Made by a program: the position numbers and the translations under genes. From assembly GCF_001854765.1 (NCBI RefSeq), contig NZ_LJJE01000002.1, forward strand, positions 124,001-188,000: a stretch of DNA of 64,000 nucleotides, given 5' to 3'. This DNA is from Vibrio sonorensis. GTDB lineage: Bacteria; Pseudomonadota; Gammaproteobacteria; Enterobacterales; Vibrionaceae. The notes beneath the pieces were generated by a model that ran no database searches, was not told where the DNA came from, and worked only from the letters and a program-made list of their open reading frames with translations. Positions within the stretch are counted from its first letter, which is position 1. Each line of letters opens with the position of its first letter. Below are positions 47,902 through 59,573 of the stretch, in pieces.

Positions 47902-49634
47902 GTGTAGAAGCAAAAGAGCCAGCGAAGGGCAAAAAACAGCAATCCCAGCCGTCCGTTGAACTGATACGCTGGCGATTTTACCTCGTCCTATTTTTTATTC
48001 TTGCCGCCTTCTGCACGCTTGTTGCTCGTGTTGCCTACATTCAGATTATCGAACCGGGAAGGCTGATTAAAGAAGGCGACCTTCGCTCTATTCGAGCCAA
48101 AACCATTCACTCTGCCAGAGGTATTATTTCAGATAGAAATGGTGAGCCACTGGCGGTAAGTGTTCCCGTAGAAGCAATATGGGCCGATCCAGTCACCATA
48201 TTCAAACAAGGTGGCTTAGAAGATATTGAGCGATGGTACGCACTTGCAGACGTGCTGGGTCTGAAACGCCAAGGGCTGATCGACAAAATCAACAACAACA
48301 AAAAGCGTCGCTTTATCTATCTGCAGCGTCAAGTCAGCCCTGCAATGGCCAACTATGTGCGGGAGCTAAAGTTAGCCGGCATTGGCTTAAAAGCCGAGTC
48401 GAGGCGCTATTATCCAGCTGGTGAGGTAAGTGCTCACTTAGTTGGAGTGACAGGTATTGATGGTCATGGATTAGAAGGGGTAGAGCGCAGTTACGATAAG
48501 TGGCTGACAGGTGAAGCGGGAAAACGCATCATACGCAAAGACCGTTACGGTCGTGTAGTTGAAAATATTTCCCTAGAAGAACGGGAAGAAGGGAAACCGC
48601 TGCAACTGACTATTGATCAGCGATTGCAATCTATCGCCTATCGGGCAATTAAGCAGGCAGTGGCAGATTACAGAGCGACGTCTGGCTCTGCTGTTATCCT
48701 CGATGTAAAAACCGGTGCGGTGCTGGCGATGGTCAATGCGCCATCCTATAACCCAAATAACCGTTCAGATTTGCAATCGGCCAAAATGCGAAATCGCTCA
48801 ATCACCGATGCATTTGAGCCGGGCTCTACAGTGAAGCCATTTGTCGTTCTGGCGGCCTTAGAAAATGGCGTAGCGACAAAGGACACCATTATCGATACCG
48901 GTAACGGCATTATGCCTTTAGGTGGAAGCCGTGTACGGGACGTATCTAAAGTTGGTAAAGCCGACCTTACGACCATTTTGAAAAAATCGAGTAATATTGG
49001 CGTTGCAAAACTCGCACTAGAAATGCCACTCGAAGCTTTATTGGGTATGTATAGCTCTGTCGGCTTTGGTCAGCTATCAGGTCTTAATCTAGTCGGTGAA
49101 ACAGAAGGTATTTTTCCAAATCGTCGCCGATGGTCAAAGTTTGAAATTGCTACTTTGTCTTATGGATATGGCTTAACCATTACTCCTCTTCAACTCGCAC
49201 ACGCCTATGCGACTTTGGGCAACCACGGTTTGTATCAGCCCATTCACATAATTGACAGTAATCAACAAGATTTTTCCAAGCAGGTGATAGATGAAGATGA
49301 TGCGCGCTTAGTTCTATCTATGCTTGAAACTGTAACCCAGCCAGGTGGTACCGCTACCAAAGCGGCGGTTCCCGGTTATCGTGTCGCAGCCAAAACGGGT
49401 ACTTCCCGAAAAGCGGTTGCTGGTGGATATGGCGATGAGTACTTTGTTTATACCGCAGGGGTAGCTCCAGTGAGTGACCCAAGAATTTCAGTAGTAGTGA
49501 TCGTGAACGAGCCTCAAGGCGATTCGTATTACGGCGGTTCGGTCGCAGGTCCAGTATTCTCAGAAGTAATGAAAGGTGCCCTCCAGATCTTAAATGTGGC
49601 ACCGGATGAAAATCAATTTAAGCAGGAACAGTAG
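47898..49634 (+). CDS. ftsI: Peptidoglycan transpeptidase FtsI (PBP3)
   Basis: 578 residues. Septal class B penicillin-binding protein, partner of FtsW. N-terminal membrane span (about 28-46), dimerisation domain, then the transpeptidase domain with active serine S310 in STVK (EPGSTVKPFV), the SSN motif (KKSSNIGVA) and KTG (AAKTGTSRKA). ARGIISDRNGEPLAVSVP is the class B signature. 588 residues in E. coli, so normal. Confidence 0.97.
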   Translation: MSVEAKEPAKGKKQQSQPSVELIRWRFYLVLFFILAAFCTLVARVAYIQIIEPGRLIKEGDLRSIRAKTIHSARGIISDRNGEPLAVSVPVEAIWADPVTIFKQGGLEDIERWYALADVLGLKRQGLIDKINNNKKRRFIYLQRQVSPAMANYVRELKLAGIGLKAESRRYYPAGEVSAHLVGVTGIDGHGLEGVERSYDKWLTGEAGKRIIRKDRYGRVVENISLEEREEGKPLQLTIDQRLQSIAYRAIKQAVADYRATSGSAVILDVKTGAVLAMVNAPSYNPNNRSDLQSAKMRNRSITDAFEPGSTVKPFVVLAALENGVATKDTIIDTGNGIMPLGGSRVRDVSKVGKADLTTILKKSSNIGVAKLALEMPLEALLGMYSSVGFGQLSGLNLVGETEGIFPNRRRWSKFEIATLSYGYGLTITPLQLAHAYATLGNHGLYQPIHIIDSNQQDFSKQVIDEDDARLVLSMLETVTQPGGTATKAAVPGYRVAAKTGTSRKAVAGGYGDEYFVYTAGVAPVSDPRISVVVIVNEPQGDSYYGGSVAGPVFSEVMKGALQILNVAPDENQFKQEQ

Positions 49635-49641
49635 TTAGAGT

Positions 49642-51130
49642 ATGAGCACTATGACTTATCTAACTGAGTTGCTTTCTCCTTGGCTTGAGATAGCCGAAGA
49701 GAAACTCGCAACCATTAAAGTTCAAACCTTAGAACTAGACAGTCGGAAAATTGTTCAAGGCGATACCTTTGTCGCCATTAAAGGCCATCTAGCGGATGGA
49801 CGTCAGTATATTGAAAAAGCGATAGCGCTCGGAGCGACGTCGGTACTCGCACAGGCCGATGAGCAATTCCCACATGGACACATCGTTGAGGTGTCCGGTG
49901 TTCCTGTTGTTTATATCGAAGATTTAAATACGCAATTATCTTCGATTGCAGTTCGATTCAACCTTTAACGGAAAATAGACTGATTGCTGTCACGGGCACT
50001 AATGGTAAAACGACCATTACTCAGTTAATTGCGCAGTGGTTGGAGTTATTGGGCACCCGCACCGCAGTGATGGGCACCACGGGTAATGGTTTTCTCGACC
50101 AACTTCAGCCGGCGGTAAACACTACGGGTAACGCGTTGGAAATTCAGAAGTCGCTCGCTGAACTTGAGAAGCAAGGAGCCCAGTATACGGCTCTGGAAGT
50201 GTCTTCCCACGGATTAGTACAAGGTCGCGTAAAAGCGCTTTCTTTCGACGTCGGCCTATTTTCTAACTTGAGCCGCGATCACCTTGATTACCACGGCACA
50301 ATGGAAGAGTACGGAAAAGCTAAGTTTTCTCTTTTTACCGAACACGATTGTAAAAAAGCAGTGGTGAATGCCGACGACAAAGTTGGAGCCACTTGGTTGA
50401 GCGGTCATCCCAATGCGCTTGCCGTTTCTCTACAGCCTTTAACAACTATTCACAAAGGCGTTTGGGCGACAGAGGTCGCTTACAGTGAAGCGGGTATTGA
50501 ACTGACATTTGATGGCTATTTTGGCCAAGGAAACCTCACTAGCCAGCTTATCGGCGAGTTCAATGCCTCAAATCTGATGCTTGCATTTGCAGCTTTGCTT
50601 GAACTCGGCTTTGATAAGCAAGCTCTAGTGGACACCTGTAGTCAGCTCAAACCAGTATTGGGGCGTATGGAGCTGTTTAGTTCAAAGGGGCAAGCTAAGG
50701 TTGTTGTCGATTATGCTCACACTCCCGATGCACTTGAAAAAGCATTGTCTGCTTTACGAGTGCATTGTCATGGTGAACTATGGTCTATTGTTGGTTGTGG
50801 TGGCGAGCGCGACAAAGGCAAACGTCCTATGATGCGGAAATCGCCGAGAGGCTTGGTGATAAAGTGATCCTCAGTGATGACAACCCAAGAAGTGAATTAC
50901 CACAAGAGATCATTCAAGATATGCTCGCTGGATTGCGAACACCTGAAAACGCATTTGTCGAACACGACAGATATCAGGCCTTAAAGCTGGCCTTAGAGCA
51001 TTCTTCAGAAAAAGACATAATATTACTTGCTGGCAAAGGCCACGAAGATTATCAAGTACTCAAGGATAAGACTGTCCACTACTCGGACAGAGAGTCGGCA
51101 ATAGATTTATTAGGATTAGACAAGGCATGA
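49642..51130 (+). CDS. murE: UDP-MurNAc-tripeptide synthetase MurE (two frameshifts)
   Basis: 496 residues after repair, one more than E. coli. Adds meso-diaminopimelate to UDP-MurNAc-L-Ala-D-Glu. The ATP loop is VTGTNGKTT, the carbamylated-lysine region [11 protein letters not shown] follows SLEVSS-type sequence, and DDNPRSE is the diaminopimelate recognition motif. Near 49962 a CC run and near 50834 a GG run appear one base short. The joined texts read [16 protein letters not shown] and [15 protein letters not shown]. As the gene is essential, these are most likely sequence errors. Stop overlaps murF (ATGA). Confidence 0.93.
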
Positions 51131-52485
51131 TTTCGATCTCTTTAAGCCAAATTGAAACTGCGGTTTCCGGAGAACTTGTTGGCCAAGACAAAGTTATTAA
51201 CTCTGTTTCCACGGACACAAGGGCAATTGAAAACGATGCGCTGTTTATTGCTCTTGTGGGCGAGCGGTTTGACGCTCATGATTTTGCTCAAAAAGCGGTT
51301 GACTCGGGCGCGGGTGCGCTAATTGTCAGCAGAAAGCTAGACATTGACGTACCACAGATCCTCGTAAAAGATACCAAACAAGCCTTGGGTAAGTTGGGGG
51401 CGCTTGTGCATCACAGTTGTGATACGCCAACTATTGCCATTACGGGTAGTTGTGGCAAAACGACGGTGAAAGAAATGGTAGCGAGCATACTGGCATATAA
51501 AGGCCAAGTGATGTTTACCGCTGGTAACTTTAACAATGATATTGGTGTGCCATTAACACTTTTGCGTTCTACACCAGAAGACGACTTTGCCGTTATTGAA
51601 CTGGGTGCTAACCACATTGGTGAGATAGCCTATACCACCGAGCTAGTTCAGCCGGATGTTGCTTTGGTAAATAACGTAGCAGCGGCACACTTAGAGGGCT
51701 TTGGTTCTATTGATGGTGTAAAACAGGCAAAAGGTGAGATCTATCAGGGACTAAAAGCCGGTTCGACAGCCTTGGTTAACCTCGATAGCCAAGGTGGGGG
51801 TTATTGGGATTCTGTTCTGAGAGATAAACAGGTAAGAACCTTGTCCATGACCAATACGGATGCGGACTTTTACCCCACTGATATTGAGCTGACCGCTCAA
51901 GGCCACGCACATTTTGTATTGCACACACCACAAGGCTCAGCGAAGGTCAAACTTGGTATTGTAGGTAAGCACAACATTGCCAATGCCTTAGCGGCCGCGG
52001 CTCTTGCGTTGGAAATGGGCAGTGACTTAGCTTCAATCGTGACAGGTTTAGCTGATGTTAAACCGGTAAAAGGTCGCGTAGAAGTGATAGAGCTTACGCC
52101 GAAACTGACATTGATTGATGACAGCTATAATGCCAGTGTTCCAGCAATGAAAGCCGCAGTAGAACTACTGTCTGGGTTTGAATCAAATCGCTGGTTGGTG
52201 TTGGGTAATATGGCTGAGATGGGTGAAGAAAGTCTTGAACTTCACCGTGAAGTCGGTAAACATGCTGCCCCATTCAAGTTCGAGCAGGTTCTAACGTATG
52301 GGGATGATACCAAAGCCATCAGCGATGTCTGCGGCGGTAAGCACTTCCTAACACACCAAGAATTGATCGATTTTATCCAAAATGAATTAGATGTTGCTTC
52401 AACAACCAATACTATCTTGGTGAAAGGGGCACTGAGTGCTCAAATGAGCCAAGTAGCTGAAGCTGTAAAGGAGATGTATTCATGA
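51127..52485 (+). CDS. murF: UDP-MurNAc-pentapeptide synthetase MurF
   Basis: 452 residues, the E. coli length. Adds D-Ala-D-Ala to the tripeptide precursor. [18 protein letters not shown] at the N-terminus, ATP loop [41 protein letters not shown] and [12 protein letters not shown] are diagnostic. Overlaps mraY by ATGA. Confidence 0.97.
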   Translation: MISISLSQIETAVSGELVGQDKVINSVSTDTRAIENDALFIALVGERFDAHDFAQKAVDSGAGALIVSRKLDIDVPQILVKDTKQALGKLGALVHHSCDTPTIAITGSCGKTTVKEMVASILAYKGQVMFTAGNFNNDIGVPLTLLRSTPEDDFAVIELGANHIGEIAYTTELVQPDVALVNNVAAAHLEGFGSIDGVKQAKGEIYQGLKAGSTALVNLDSQGGGYWDSVLRDKQVRTLSMTNTDADFYPTDIELTAQGHAHFVLHTPQGSAKVKLGIVGKHNIANALAAAALALEMGSDLASIVTGLADVKPVKGRVEVIELTPKLTLIDDSYNASVPAMKAAVELLSGFESNRWLVLGNMAEMGEESLELHREVGKHAAPFKFEQVLTYGDDTKAISDVCGGKHFLTHQELIDFIQNELDVASTTNTILVKGALSAQMSQVAEAVKEMYS

Positions 52486-53564
52486 TTATTTGGCTCGCGG
52501 AGCTGCTACAGCCATATTTTTCTTTTTTCAGGTTGTTCGAATACCTGTCATTTAGAGCCATTGTCAGTGTTATTACCGCATTAGGGATCTCCCTCTGGAT
52601 GGGGCCTAAGTTGATAAAGCGTTTGCAGATGTTGCAAATAGGACAAGTTGTTCGCAACGAAGGGCCAGAGTCGCACTTTAGTAAACGCGGTACGCCTACC
52701 ATGGGTGGAATCATGATCCTAACGGCGATTGTAATGACGGTATTGCTTTGGACAGATCTTTCAAACCCCTATGTCTGGGCGGTGATCTTTGTCTTGCTCG
52801 GCTATGGCGCAGTGGGTTTTGTCGATGATTATCGCAAAGTGGTTCGCAAGAATACTGATGGTCTGATTGCGCGCTGGAAATACTTTTGGCAATCCGCCAT
52901 AGCACTTGTCGTTGCGTTTGCTCTATATGCTCATGGTAAAGATACCGCAGCTACCCAGCTTGTGGTGCCATTCTTTAAAGATGTCATGCCTCAGTTAGGC
53001 TTGTTTTACATCGTATTTACCTATTTTGTCATAGTTGGTACCAGCAACGCGGTTAACCTAACCGATGGTCTAGATGGTTTAGCCATTATGCCTACGGTGC
53101 TTGTTTCGGCGGGCTTTGCGGCAATTGCATGGGCAACGGGTAACGTCAACTTTGCCAATTACCTTCATATACCGCATATACCAGAGGCGTCGGAACTCGT
53201 CATTGTCTGTACTGCGATTGTTGGCGCCGGATTAGGCTTTTTGTGGTTTAACACATACCCAGCTCAAGTCTTTATGGGTGATGTGGGTTCGTTAGCACTG
53301 GGAGGCGCACTTGGTACCATTGCAGTGTTAGTACGCCAAGAATTTGTGCTGGTGATTATGGGTGGTGTATTTGTAATGGAAACCCTGTCGGTTATTTTGC
53401 AAGTCGGGTCCTATAAGCTTCGCGGCCAGCGTATTTTCCGTATGGCTCCTATCCATCACCACTATGAACTTAAAGGCTGGCCTGAGCCACGAGTGATCGT
53501 TCGCTTTTGGATTATCTCGATTGTTTTGGTCTTGATCGGCTTAGCTACGCTAAAAGTTCGTTAA
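52482..53564 (+). CDS. mraY: Phospho-MurNAc-pentapeptide translocase MraY
   Basis: 360 residues, the E. coli length, with about ten membrane helices. Makes lipid I from UDP-MurNAc-pentapeptide and undecaprenyl phosphate. [19 protein letters not shown] (catalytic DD), [14 protein letters not shown] and [22 protein letters not shown] are the conserved cytoplasmic loops. Confidence 0.97.
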   Translation: MIIWLAELLQPYFSFFRLFEYLSFRAIVSVITALGISLWMGPKLIKRLQMLQIGQVVRNEGPESHFSKRGTPTMGGIMILTAIVMTVLLWTDLSNPYVWAVIFVLLGYGAVGFVDDYRKVVRKNTDGLIARWKYFWQSAIALVVAFALYAHGKDTAATQLVVPFFKDVMPQLGLFYIVFTYFVIVGTSNAVNLTDGLDGLAIMPTVLVSAGFAAIAWATGNVNFANYLHIPHIPEASELVIVCTAIVGAGLGFLWFNTYPAQVFMGDVGSLALGGALGTIAVLVRQEFVLVIMGGVFVMETLSVILQVGSYKLRGQRIFRMAPIHHHYELKGWPEPRVIVRFWIISIVLVLIGLATLKVR

Positions 53565-53573
53565 AGGCAGATT

Positions 53574-54893
53574 ATGTCAAAGTGGCAAAGCATAGATAAA
53601 GTCGTTGTTGTAGGGCTCGGGATCACCGGGCTCTCTGTACTGGAACACCTTAAAAGGGTAGACAAGCCTCTTGATGTTAGAGTGATCGACACGCGTGAAA
53701 CTCCGCCTGGGGCGGACAAAGTTCCCGCTGATGTCGAGACCCATTTTGGAAGCTGGAACCTAGATTGGTTGTTAAATGCCGATCTGGTGGTAGCAAACCC
53801 AGGGATCGCCTTGGCAACTGCCGAGATTCAGCAAACGCTCAACAAGGGGATCCCCGTTGTTGGTGATATTGAGCTATTCGCATGGCAGGTGAATAAACCG
53901 GTTATCGCTATTACCGGCTCAAATGGCAAGAGCACGGTTACCGACCTTATGGGCGTTGCAGCCAATGCGGCTGGAGTCAATGCGGCTATCGGTGGTAATA
54001 TTGGTGTACCTGCATTGGATTTGTTAAAAGAAGACCGAGACCTCTACATTTTAGAACTTTCCAGTTTTCAGTTAGAAACCACGTCATCACTTGAACTTGT
54101 CTGTGCCGCTTTCCTTAATCTTTCCGAAGACCACATGGACCGTTATATCGGTATGGACGATTATCGTCAGGCTAAATTACGCATTTTTGACCATGCGAAA
54201 CACTGTGTTGTCAATGCTGATGATAGGGCTACCTATCCCGAATCCTCTCAACATCTTTTAACTGAGTTTAGCCTTTCTGGTGACACTGAGTTCGGGATTG
54301 AGCGTGTGGGTGGGAATGACCAATTAATTCACAATGGTGAAACCATAGTAGTGAGCAGTGAACTTGCTTTAGTGGGTCAGCATAATGTGGCAAATGTACT
54401 TGTGGTTCTTGCACTGCTTCACAACGCGGGTATTGATTACCACAAAGCGTTGGGTGCGATAAAGTCCTATTCAGGATTGACTCATCGATGTCAGGTCGTC
54501 GCCGACCGCAAAGGCGTAAAGTGGGTCAACGACTCAAAAGCGACAAATGTCGCGAGTACATTGGCTGCTTTATCTGGGCTCTCTCTTTCTGGACAGCTAT
54601 ATCTTCTCGTGGGCGGTGTAGGGAAAGGGGCTGATTTCTCTGACTTAGCTCCAGTATTAGAACCGCTAGCCATACAGTTATGCTGTTTTGGAGCCGATGG
54701 GAACGAGTTCTTATCTCTACATCCAAGTGCTAAACGTTTTGATACCATGGAGGAGATTGTCGAGTGGCTTTCACCTAAGTTGGTTGAAGGCGATATGGTA
54801 ATGTTGTCACCAGCGTGTGCCAGTTTTGATCAGTTCAGTAACTTTATGGCTCGCGGAGAGGCCTTTACTCAATTGGCGAAGCAATATGCTTGA
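53574..54893 (+). CDS. murD: UDP-MurNAc-L-alanine:D-glutamate ligase MurD
   Basis: 439 residues. [16 protein letters not shown] opens the UDP-binding domain; ATP loop [59 protein letters not shown] and [12 protein letters not shown] complete the Mur ligase set. Normal length. Confidence 0.96.
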   Translation: MSKWQSIDKVVVVGLGITGLSVLEHLKRVDKPLDVRVIDTRETPPGADKVPADVETHFGSWNLDWLLNADLVVANPGIALATAEIQQTLNKGIPVVGDIELFAWQVNKPVIAITGSNGKSTVTDLMGVAANAAGVNAAIGGNIGVPALDLLKEDRDLYILELSSFQLETTSSLELVCAAFLNLSEDHMDRYIGMDDYRQAKLRIFDHAKHCVVNADDRATYPESSQHLLTEFSLSGDTEFGIERVGGNDQLIHNGETIVVSSELALVGQHNVANVLVVLALLHNAGIDYHKALGAIKSYSGLTHRCQVVADRKGVKWVNDSKATNVASTLAALSGLSLSGQLYLLVGGVGKGADFSDLAPVLEPLAIQLCCFGADGNEFLSLHPSAKRFDTMEEIVEWLSPKLVEGDMVMLSPACASFDQFSNFMARGEAFTQLAKQYA

Positions 54894-54910
54894 TACTAGA
54901 GAGTGTTGAG

Positions 54911-56092
54911 ATGATGAACCCGTTTACTATCAGCAAAGAATGGCTATCGCGCTCGGCGCCAGAAGCACTTTTTGATCGTCAGCTAGTCTGGATATCGCTC
55001 GGCTTGATGTTAACGGGTTTAGTCATGGTTACGTCGGCCTCTTTTCCCATCAGTTCACGGTTAACCGACCAACCCTTTCACTTTATGATTCGCCACGCGA
55101 TCTTCTTGTGCCTTGCTTTGGGGACAGCAACCGTGGTGGTTCAAGTGCCTTTGCGAAAGTGGTTGGACTACAGCTCTTTGCTCTTGGGTCTGTCAATTTT
55201 CTTATTGCTGGTCGTTTTGGTGGCCGGTAAATCTGTTAATGGCGCCGCACGATGGATACCTCTGGGGTTGTTTAACTTACAACCTGCAGAAGTGGCTAAG
55301 CTCTCACTGTTTATCTTTATGTCTGGCTACTTGGTACGCAAACACGAAGAGGTTCGAGAAACCTTCTTTGGTGGGTTTATAAAACCAATTATGGTGTTTG
55401 GAACTTTAGCGAGTTTATTGCTATTGCAGCCTGACTTAGGCACGGTAGTAGTGATGCTGGTAACCTTGTTTGGGATGCTGTTTATTGCTGGTGCAAAGCT
55501 AGTCCAGTTTTTGGGTCTGCTAGTCGTAGGTATTGCCGCCGTTGTCGGGCTCATTCTGATAGAGCCGTATCGCGTTCGACGTGTAACCTCATTTTTAAAC
55601 CCTTGGGATGACCCGTTTGGAAGTGGATATCAACTTACTCAATCGCTAATGGCCTTTGGTCGAGGAGATTGGTTTGGGCAAGGTTTGGGGAACTCAATCC
55701 AAAAGTTGGAATACTTGCCAGAAGCTCATACAGACTTTGTTTTCGCCGTACTTGGTGAAGAACTGGGCTTCGTTGGCGTTGTCTTAGTGCTAATGTTGAT
55801 CTTTAGTTTGGTGCTAAAAGCTATCTTTATCGGTCGAAGAGCGTTCGAACAAGAGCAGATCTTTGGTGGTTATCTCGCTTTTGGCATTGGCATTTGGTTT
55901 GCCTTCCAAACATTGGTTAATGTTGGGGCTGCTTTAGGAATTGTTCCTACCAAAGGACTCACCTTGCCTTTGATCAGTTACGGTGGTTCTAGTTTGATAA
56001 TAATGGCAGTGGCAGTTTCTATTTTATTGCGTATTGACCACGAAACTCGCTTATATGGCGAAGAAGTAATAGTTGAAAATGACAAAGAATAA
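54911..56092 (+). CDS. ftsW: Septal peptidoglycan glycosyltransferase FtsW
   Basis: 393 residues from the ATG at 54911; an in-frame TTG at 54890 overlaps the murD stop and would add seven residues. SEDS-family polymerase with about ten membrane helices, acting with Fts[68 protein letters not shown] and [16 protein letters not shown] are the SEDS signatures, including the catalytic-aspartate region. Overlaps murG. Confidence 0.94.
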   Translation: MMNPFTISKEWLSRSAPEALFDRQLVWISLGLMLTGLVMVTSASFPISSRLTDQPFHFMIRHAIFLCLALGTATVVVQVPLRKWLDYSSLLLGLSIFLLLVVLVAGKSVNGAARWIPLGLFNLQPAEVAKLSLFIFMSGYLVRKHEEVRETFFGGFIKPIMVFGTLASLLLLQPDLGTVVVMLVTLFGMLFIAGAKLVQFLGLLVVGIAAVVGLILIEPYRVRRVTSFLNPWDDPFGSGYQLTQSLMAFGRGDWFGQGLGNSIQKLEYLPEAHTDFVFAVLGEELGFVGVVLVLMLIFSLVLKAIFIGRRAFEQEQIFGGYLAFGIGIWFAFQTLVNVGAALGIVPTKGLTLPLISYGGSSLIIMAVAVSILLRIDHETRLYGEEVIVENDKE

Positions 56093-57136
56093 AAGACTCA
56101 TGGTAATGGCTGGAGGCACTGGTGGACACGTATTCCCCGGACTTGCCGTTGCTAAAAAGTTACAAGAAGAAGGGTGGGAAATTCGCTGGCTAGGTACCGA
56201 GGATCGCATGGAAGCCGATCTCGTTCCTCAACACGGTATTGAAATTGACTTTATTAAAGTCAAAGGCCTACGTGGACAAGGAGTTACTCGCCTGCTTGCC
56301 GCACCTTTTCAGATTTTAAATGCCGTTCTTCAAGCGAAAAAGCACATTAAGCGTTGGCAACCCGATGCCGTGTTAGGCATGGGGGGCTATGTAAGTGGCC
56401 CCGGCGGTATCGCCGCTTGGTTGAGCGGAGTTCCCGTTGTCTTACACGAGCAAAATGCTGTTGCAGGATTGACGAATCAATGGCTTGCTAAGATCGCGAA
56501 AAAAGTGTTCCAAGCCTTTCCCGGCGCATTTGATAATGCTGAAGTGTGGGAAACCCAGTGCGCCAAGACGTGTGCGAAATTGATCCCCCTTCAAAGCGAT
56601 TGAATGGCCGTGAAGGTCCGATACGCCTGTTAGTTATGGGTGGAAGTCAGGGGGCGAGGATCCTCAACCAAACACTTCCCGAGACAATGGCACTGCTAGG
56701 CGACGGTTATGAAATTCGTCATCAAGCTGGTAAGAACAACGCCGATGAAGTGATTAGCCTTTATCAAAGCGCTGATGTAAAAAACGCGCAAGTGACTGAA
56801 TTTATCAATGATGTCGCTCAAGCTTATGAGTGGGCCGATTTGGTAGTATGCCGTTCTGGTGCTTTGACAGTCTCGGAAGTATCCGCCGCTGGAGTTGGCG
56901 CTATTTTTGTTCCATTTATGCATAAAGACCGTCAACAGGCGCTCAATGCGGATCATTTAGTCGAGTGCGGCGCAGCAAAAATGATTGAACAACCAGAGCT
57001 CAGCACCGATAAGTTGGCAAATCAGATACGCGTCCTTGACCGTCAAGCCTTGTGCGTTATGGCACAAAGTGCCAGGGAAGCAGCCATCACAGACGCAGAT
57101 AAACGAGTTGCTCAGGCGATCAAAGTAATTGCCTAG
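56079..57136 (+). CDS. murG: UDP-GlcNAc transferase MurG, frameshifted
   Basis: About 352 residues after repair. Adds GlcNAc to lipid I to form lipid II at the inner membrane. [18 protein letters not shown] is the N-terminal G loop, [15 protein letters not shown] and [14 protein letters not shown] follow, and [14 protein letters not shown] opens the UDP-GlcNAc domain with [24 protein letters not shown] near the end. Near 56549 a one-base loss, best explained by TT read as T, breaks the frame; the joined text is [17 protein letters not shown]. The start at 56079 overlaps the ftsW stop. Probably a sequence error in an essential gene. Confidence 0.93.
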
Positions 57137-57149
57137 TATTGAGAGAAAT

Positions 57150-58616
57150 ATGACTATTCAACACACACAAGATCTTGCCCAGATTAGGGCTATGGTGCCG
57201 GAGATGCGCCGAGTAAAATGCATTCACTTTATCGGTATCGGTGGCGCTGGTATGAGTGGGATTGCGGAAGTACTTCTCAATGAAGGCTACAAAATTACTG
57301 GCTCTGATATTGCGCAAAACGCAGTAACGGAAAGACTCGCTTCTAAAGGAGCAACGATCTACATCGGCCATGAAGAACAAAATGTTCAGGACGCGAGCGT
57401 AGTAGTGGTCTCTACTGCTATCAATGAAGAAAATCCTGAAATAAAAGCGGCAAGAGCAGCTCGAACTCCCGTTGTTCGACGCGCTGAAATGCTCGCTGAG
57501 TTAATGCGCTTTAGACACGGCATAGCAGTTGCGGGTACTCATGGTAAAACCACGACAACCGCTCTAGTCACTCAAATTTATTCAGAAGCTGGACTGGATC
57601 CAACTTTTGTTAATGGTGGATTGGTTAAAAGTGCTGGCACCAATGCTCGATTGGGATCTAGCCGAATCCTTATCGCCGAAGCCGATGAAAGTGATGCGTC
57701 ATTCCTTCACTTGCAGCCAATGGTGAGCATAGTGACTAATATTGAAGCTGACCATATGGACACCTATGGTGGTGACTTTGAGACGCTAAAACAAACCTTT
57801 ATCGATTTTCTACACAACCTCCCATTTTACGGCCAAGCTATTTTGTGTATTGATGATCCTGTTGTTCGAGAGCTTATTCCTCGTGTCAGCAGGCAAGTGA
57901 TCACTTATGGGTTCTCGGAAGATGCTGACGTTCGCATCGAAAACTATCGCCAGCAAGGCCAGCAAGGTAAGTTTACTGTTGTTCGTGCAGGGAAAGAAAA
58001 CCTCGATATTACGCTTAATATCCCCGGTAGACATAACGCGCTGAATGCCGCAGCTGCAATCGCAGTTGCGACGGAAGACGATATCTCCGACAAAGCGATT
58101 TTATCGGCGATGGCGGGTACGCAGGGGACTGGTCGTCGATTCGAACATTTAGGTGAGTTTGACACTGGGAATGGCAGTGCGATGCTGGTTGACGATTATG
58201 GTCATCACCCAACAGAAGTGGATGTGACCATCAAAGCGGCGAGAAGTGGATGGGAAGAAAAACGTTTAGTGATGGTTTTTCAGCCGCATCGATACAGCAG
58301 AACAAGAGATCTTTATGACGATTTTGCCAATGTGTTAGAGCAAGTCGATGTGTTAGTGATGTTAGATGTTTATTCTGCAGGTGAGAAACCTATATCTGGT
58401 GCAGATAGTCGCTCTTTGTGCCGAACTATTAGAAGTCGAGGCAAAATTGATCCGATTTTTGTACCAGATGGAGATACCTTACCTTCTGTTTTAGCTAATG
58501 TTTTACAAGAAGGTGACTTAGTTCTTACCCAAGGTGCTGGAGATGTAGGCAAAGTGGCTAAACAACTCGCAGCGTTGGAGTTGAACATTGAAAAGATGCA
58601 AAATTCTCAGCAATAA
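57150..58616 (+). CDS. murC: UDP-MurNAc-L-alanine ligase MurC
   Basis: 488 residues from the ATG at 57150, which has GAGAGA before it. [26 protein letters not shown] loop [47 protein letters not shown] and [12 protein letters not shown] are diagnostic. It starts the Mur ligase series, although it is last in this gene order. E. coli has ddlB between murC and ftsQ; here it is missing. Confidence 0.97.
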   Translation: MTIQHTQDLAQIRAMVPEMRRVKCIHFIGIGGAGMSGIAEVLLNEGYKITGSDIAQNAVTERLASKGATIYIGHEEQNVQDASVVVVSTAINEENPEIKAARAARTPVVRRAEMLAELMRFRHGIAVAGTHGKTTTTALVTQIYSEAGLDPTFVNGGLVKSAGTNARLGSSRILIAEADESDASFLHLQPMVSIVTNIEADHMDTYGGDFETLKQTFIDFLHNLPFYGQAILCIDDPVVRELIPRVSRQVITYGFSEDADVRIENYRQQGQQGKFTVVRAGKENLDITLNIPGRHNALNAAAAIAVATEDDISDKAILSAMAGTQGTGRRFEHLGEFDTGNGSAMLVDDYGHHPTEVDVTIKAARSGWEEKRLVMVFQPHRYSRTRDLYDDFANVLEQVDVLVMLDVYSAGEKPISGADSRSLCRTIRSRGKIDPIFVPDGDTLPSVLANVLQEGDLVLTQGAGDVGKVAKQLAALELNIEKMQNSQQ

Positions 58617-58680
58617 ACGAACTTTTACCAATCTTTAACGATTTTCTTCTGTTTATGCGAGGATTTCTCACTTTCAGTAT

Positions 58681-58708
58681 TTGATACTTTTAGTGACGCC
58701 AGTATAAT
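58681..58708 (+). promoter_or_regulatory. Strong sigma-70 promoter upstream of ftsQAZ
   Basis: TTGATA (58681-58686, 5 of 6) and a perfect TATAAT (58703-58708), 16-bp spacer, within the 174-base murC-ftsQ gap. The leader of about 75 nt has a small hairpin AGTAGC/GCTACT. It would let ftsQ, ftsA and ftsZ be transcribed apart from the wall-synthesis genes. Confidence 0.75.
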
Positions 58709-58790
58709 CCGAAGGTTAAAGTAGCTGCTTTATGGCTACTGAGTATGCGATAGGGATGAGTTTTACCATTTACGGCAAGGGCAACGGACT

Positions 58791-59573
58791 TTGAATGACT
58801 CTGTAATAGACGAAGGCCGTCGTTTTACCCAATCACCACTAGTAAAACGTCATACGTTAGGTATGAGTTTTTTGCTGGTGGTTTTGCTGTTGATTGGTTC
58901 TCTTCTTTATTCGACACTCTCTTGGATGTGGGATGACCAGCGTCTGCCATTGTCACGCATTGTGATAGAAGGCGAATTGCAATACGTTCAGCCATTGGAT
59001 GTTCAACGAGCCTTAGCTCAGTTAGAACACGTGGGCACTTTTATGTCACAGGACATTAAAGATGTTCAGAACGCAGTGGAGCAGATCCCTTGGGTTTCTC
59101 ATGCCGCTATACGAAAGCAGTGGCCAGAAACCATCAAGATATTCTTAACCGAATATCACGCAGAAGCGATTTGGAATGGTCAGTGGTTGCTCAACGAGCA
59201 AGGTGTGGTCTTTAACGGCGATATCGGGCAACTAACGGAAGAGAGAGTTAAGCTATATGGGCCAAAGAACTCTAGCGAAGAGGTTTTGGCTCAGTGGCGT
59301 GATTTATCAAAGAAGTTAAAACCGTTGGAGCTTGAGATCAGCTCCTTGGTTTTAAATGAGAGACGCGCCTGGCAGATCATTCTTGCCAATGGTATCCGGC
59401 TAGAACTAGGCAAGGGTGCGATTGAAGAAAGAACAAAGCGATTTATTACCCTCTATCAGAAATTGGGTAACAAAACGCAGAAAATTAGCTATATCGACCT
59501 TAGGTATGACACGGGAGCCGCTGTTGGCTGGTTTCCTGAAGAAGAACTAGAACAAGAGATTGCAGATGACTAA
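58791..59573 (+). CDS. ftsQ: Cell division protein FtsQ
   Basis: 260 residues. Short cytoplasmic tail, one membrane span (about 24-45, GMSFLLVVLLLIGSLLYSTLSW), then the POTRA domain (LPLSRIVIEGELQYVQPLDVQRAL) and the beta domain (VSHAAIRKQWPETIKIFLTEYHAEAIWN). Binds FtsL-FtsB and recruits later division proteins. The start is TTG; an ATG four bases later is out of frame, so a lost base at the start cannot be excluded. Overlaps ftsA. Confidence 0.9.
   Translation: MNDSVIDEGRRFTQSPLVKRHTLGMSFLLVVLLLIGSLLYSTLSWMWDDQRLPLSRIVIEGELQYVQPLDVQRALAQLEHVGTFMSQDIKDVQNAVEQIPWVSHAAIRKQWPETIKIFLTEYHAEAIWNGQWLLNEQGVVFNGDIGQLTEERVKLYGPKNSSEEVLAQWRDLSKKLKPLELEISSLVLNERRAWQIILANGIRLELGKGAIEERTKRFITLYQKLGNKTQKISYIDLRYDTGAAVGWFPEEELEQEIADD

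Noticed and set aside
49642-51130. murE as true pseudogene or programmed frameshifting
   Set aside because: No slippery heptamer or downstream structure was seen, the gene is essential, and the same one-base pattern occurs in twelve other genes.
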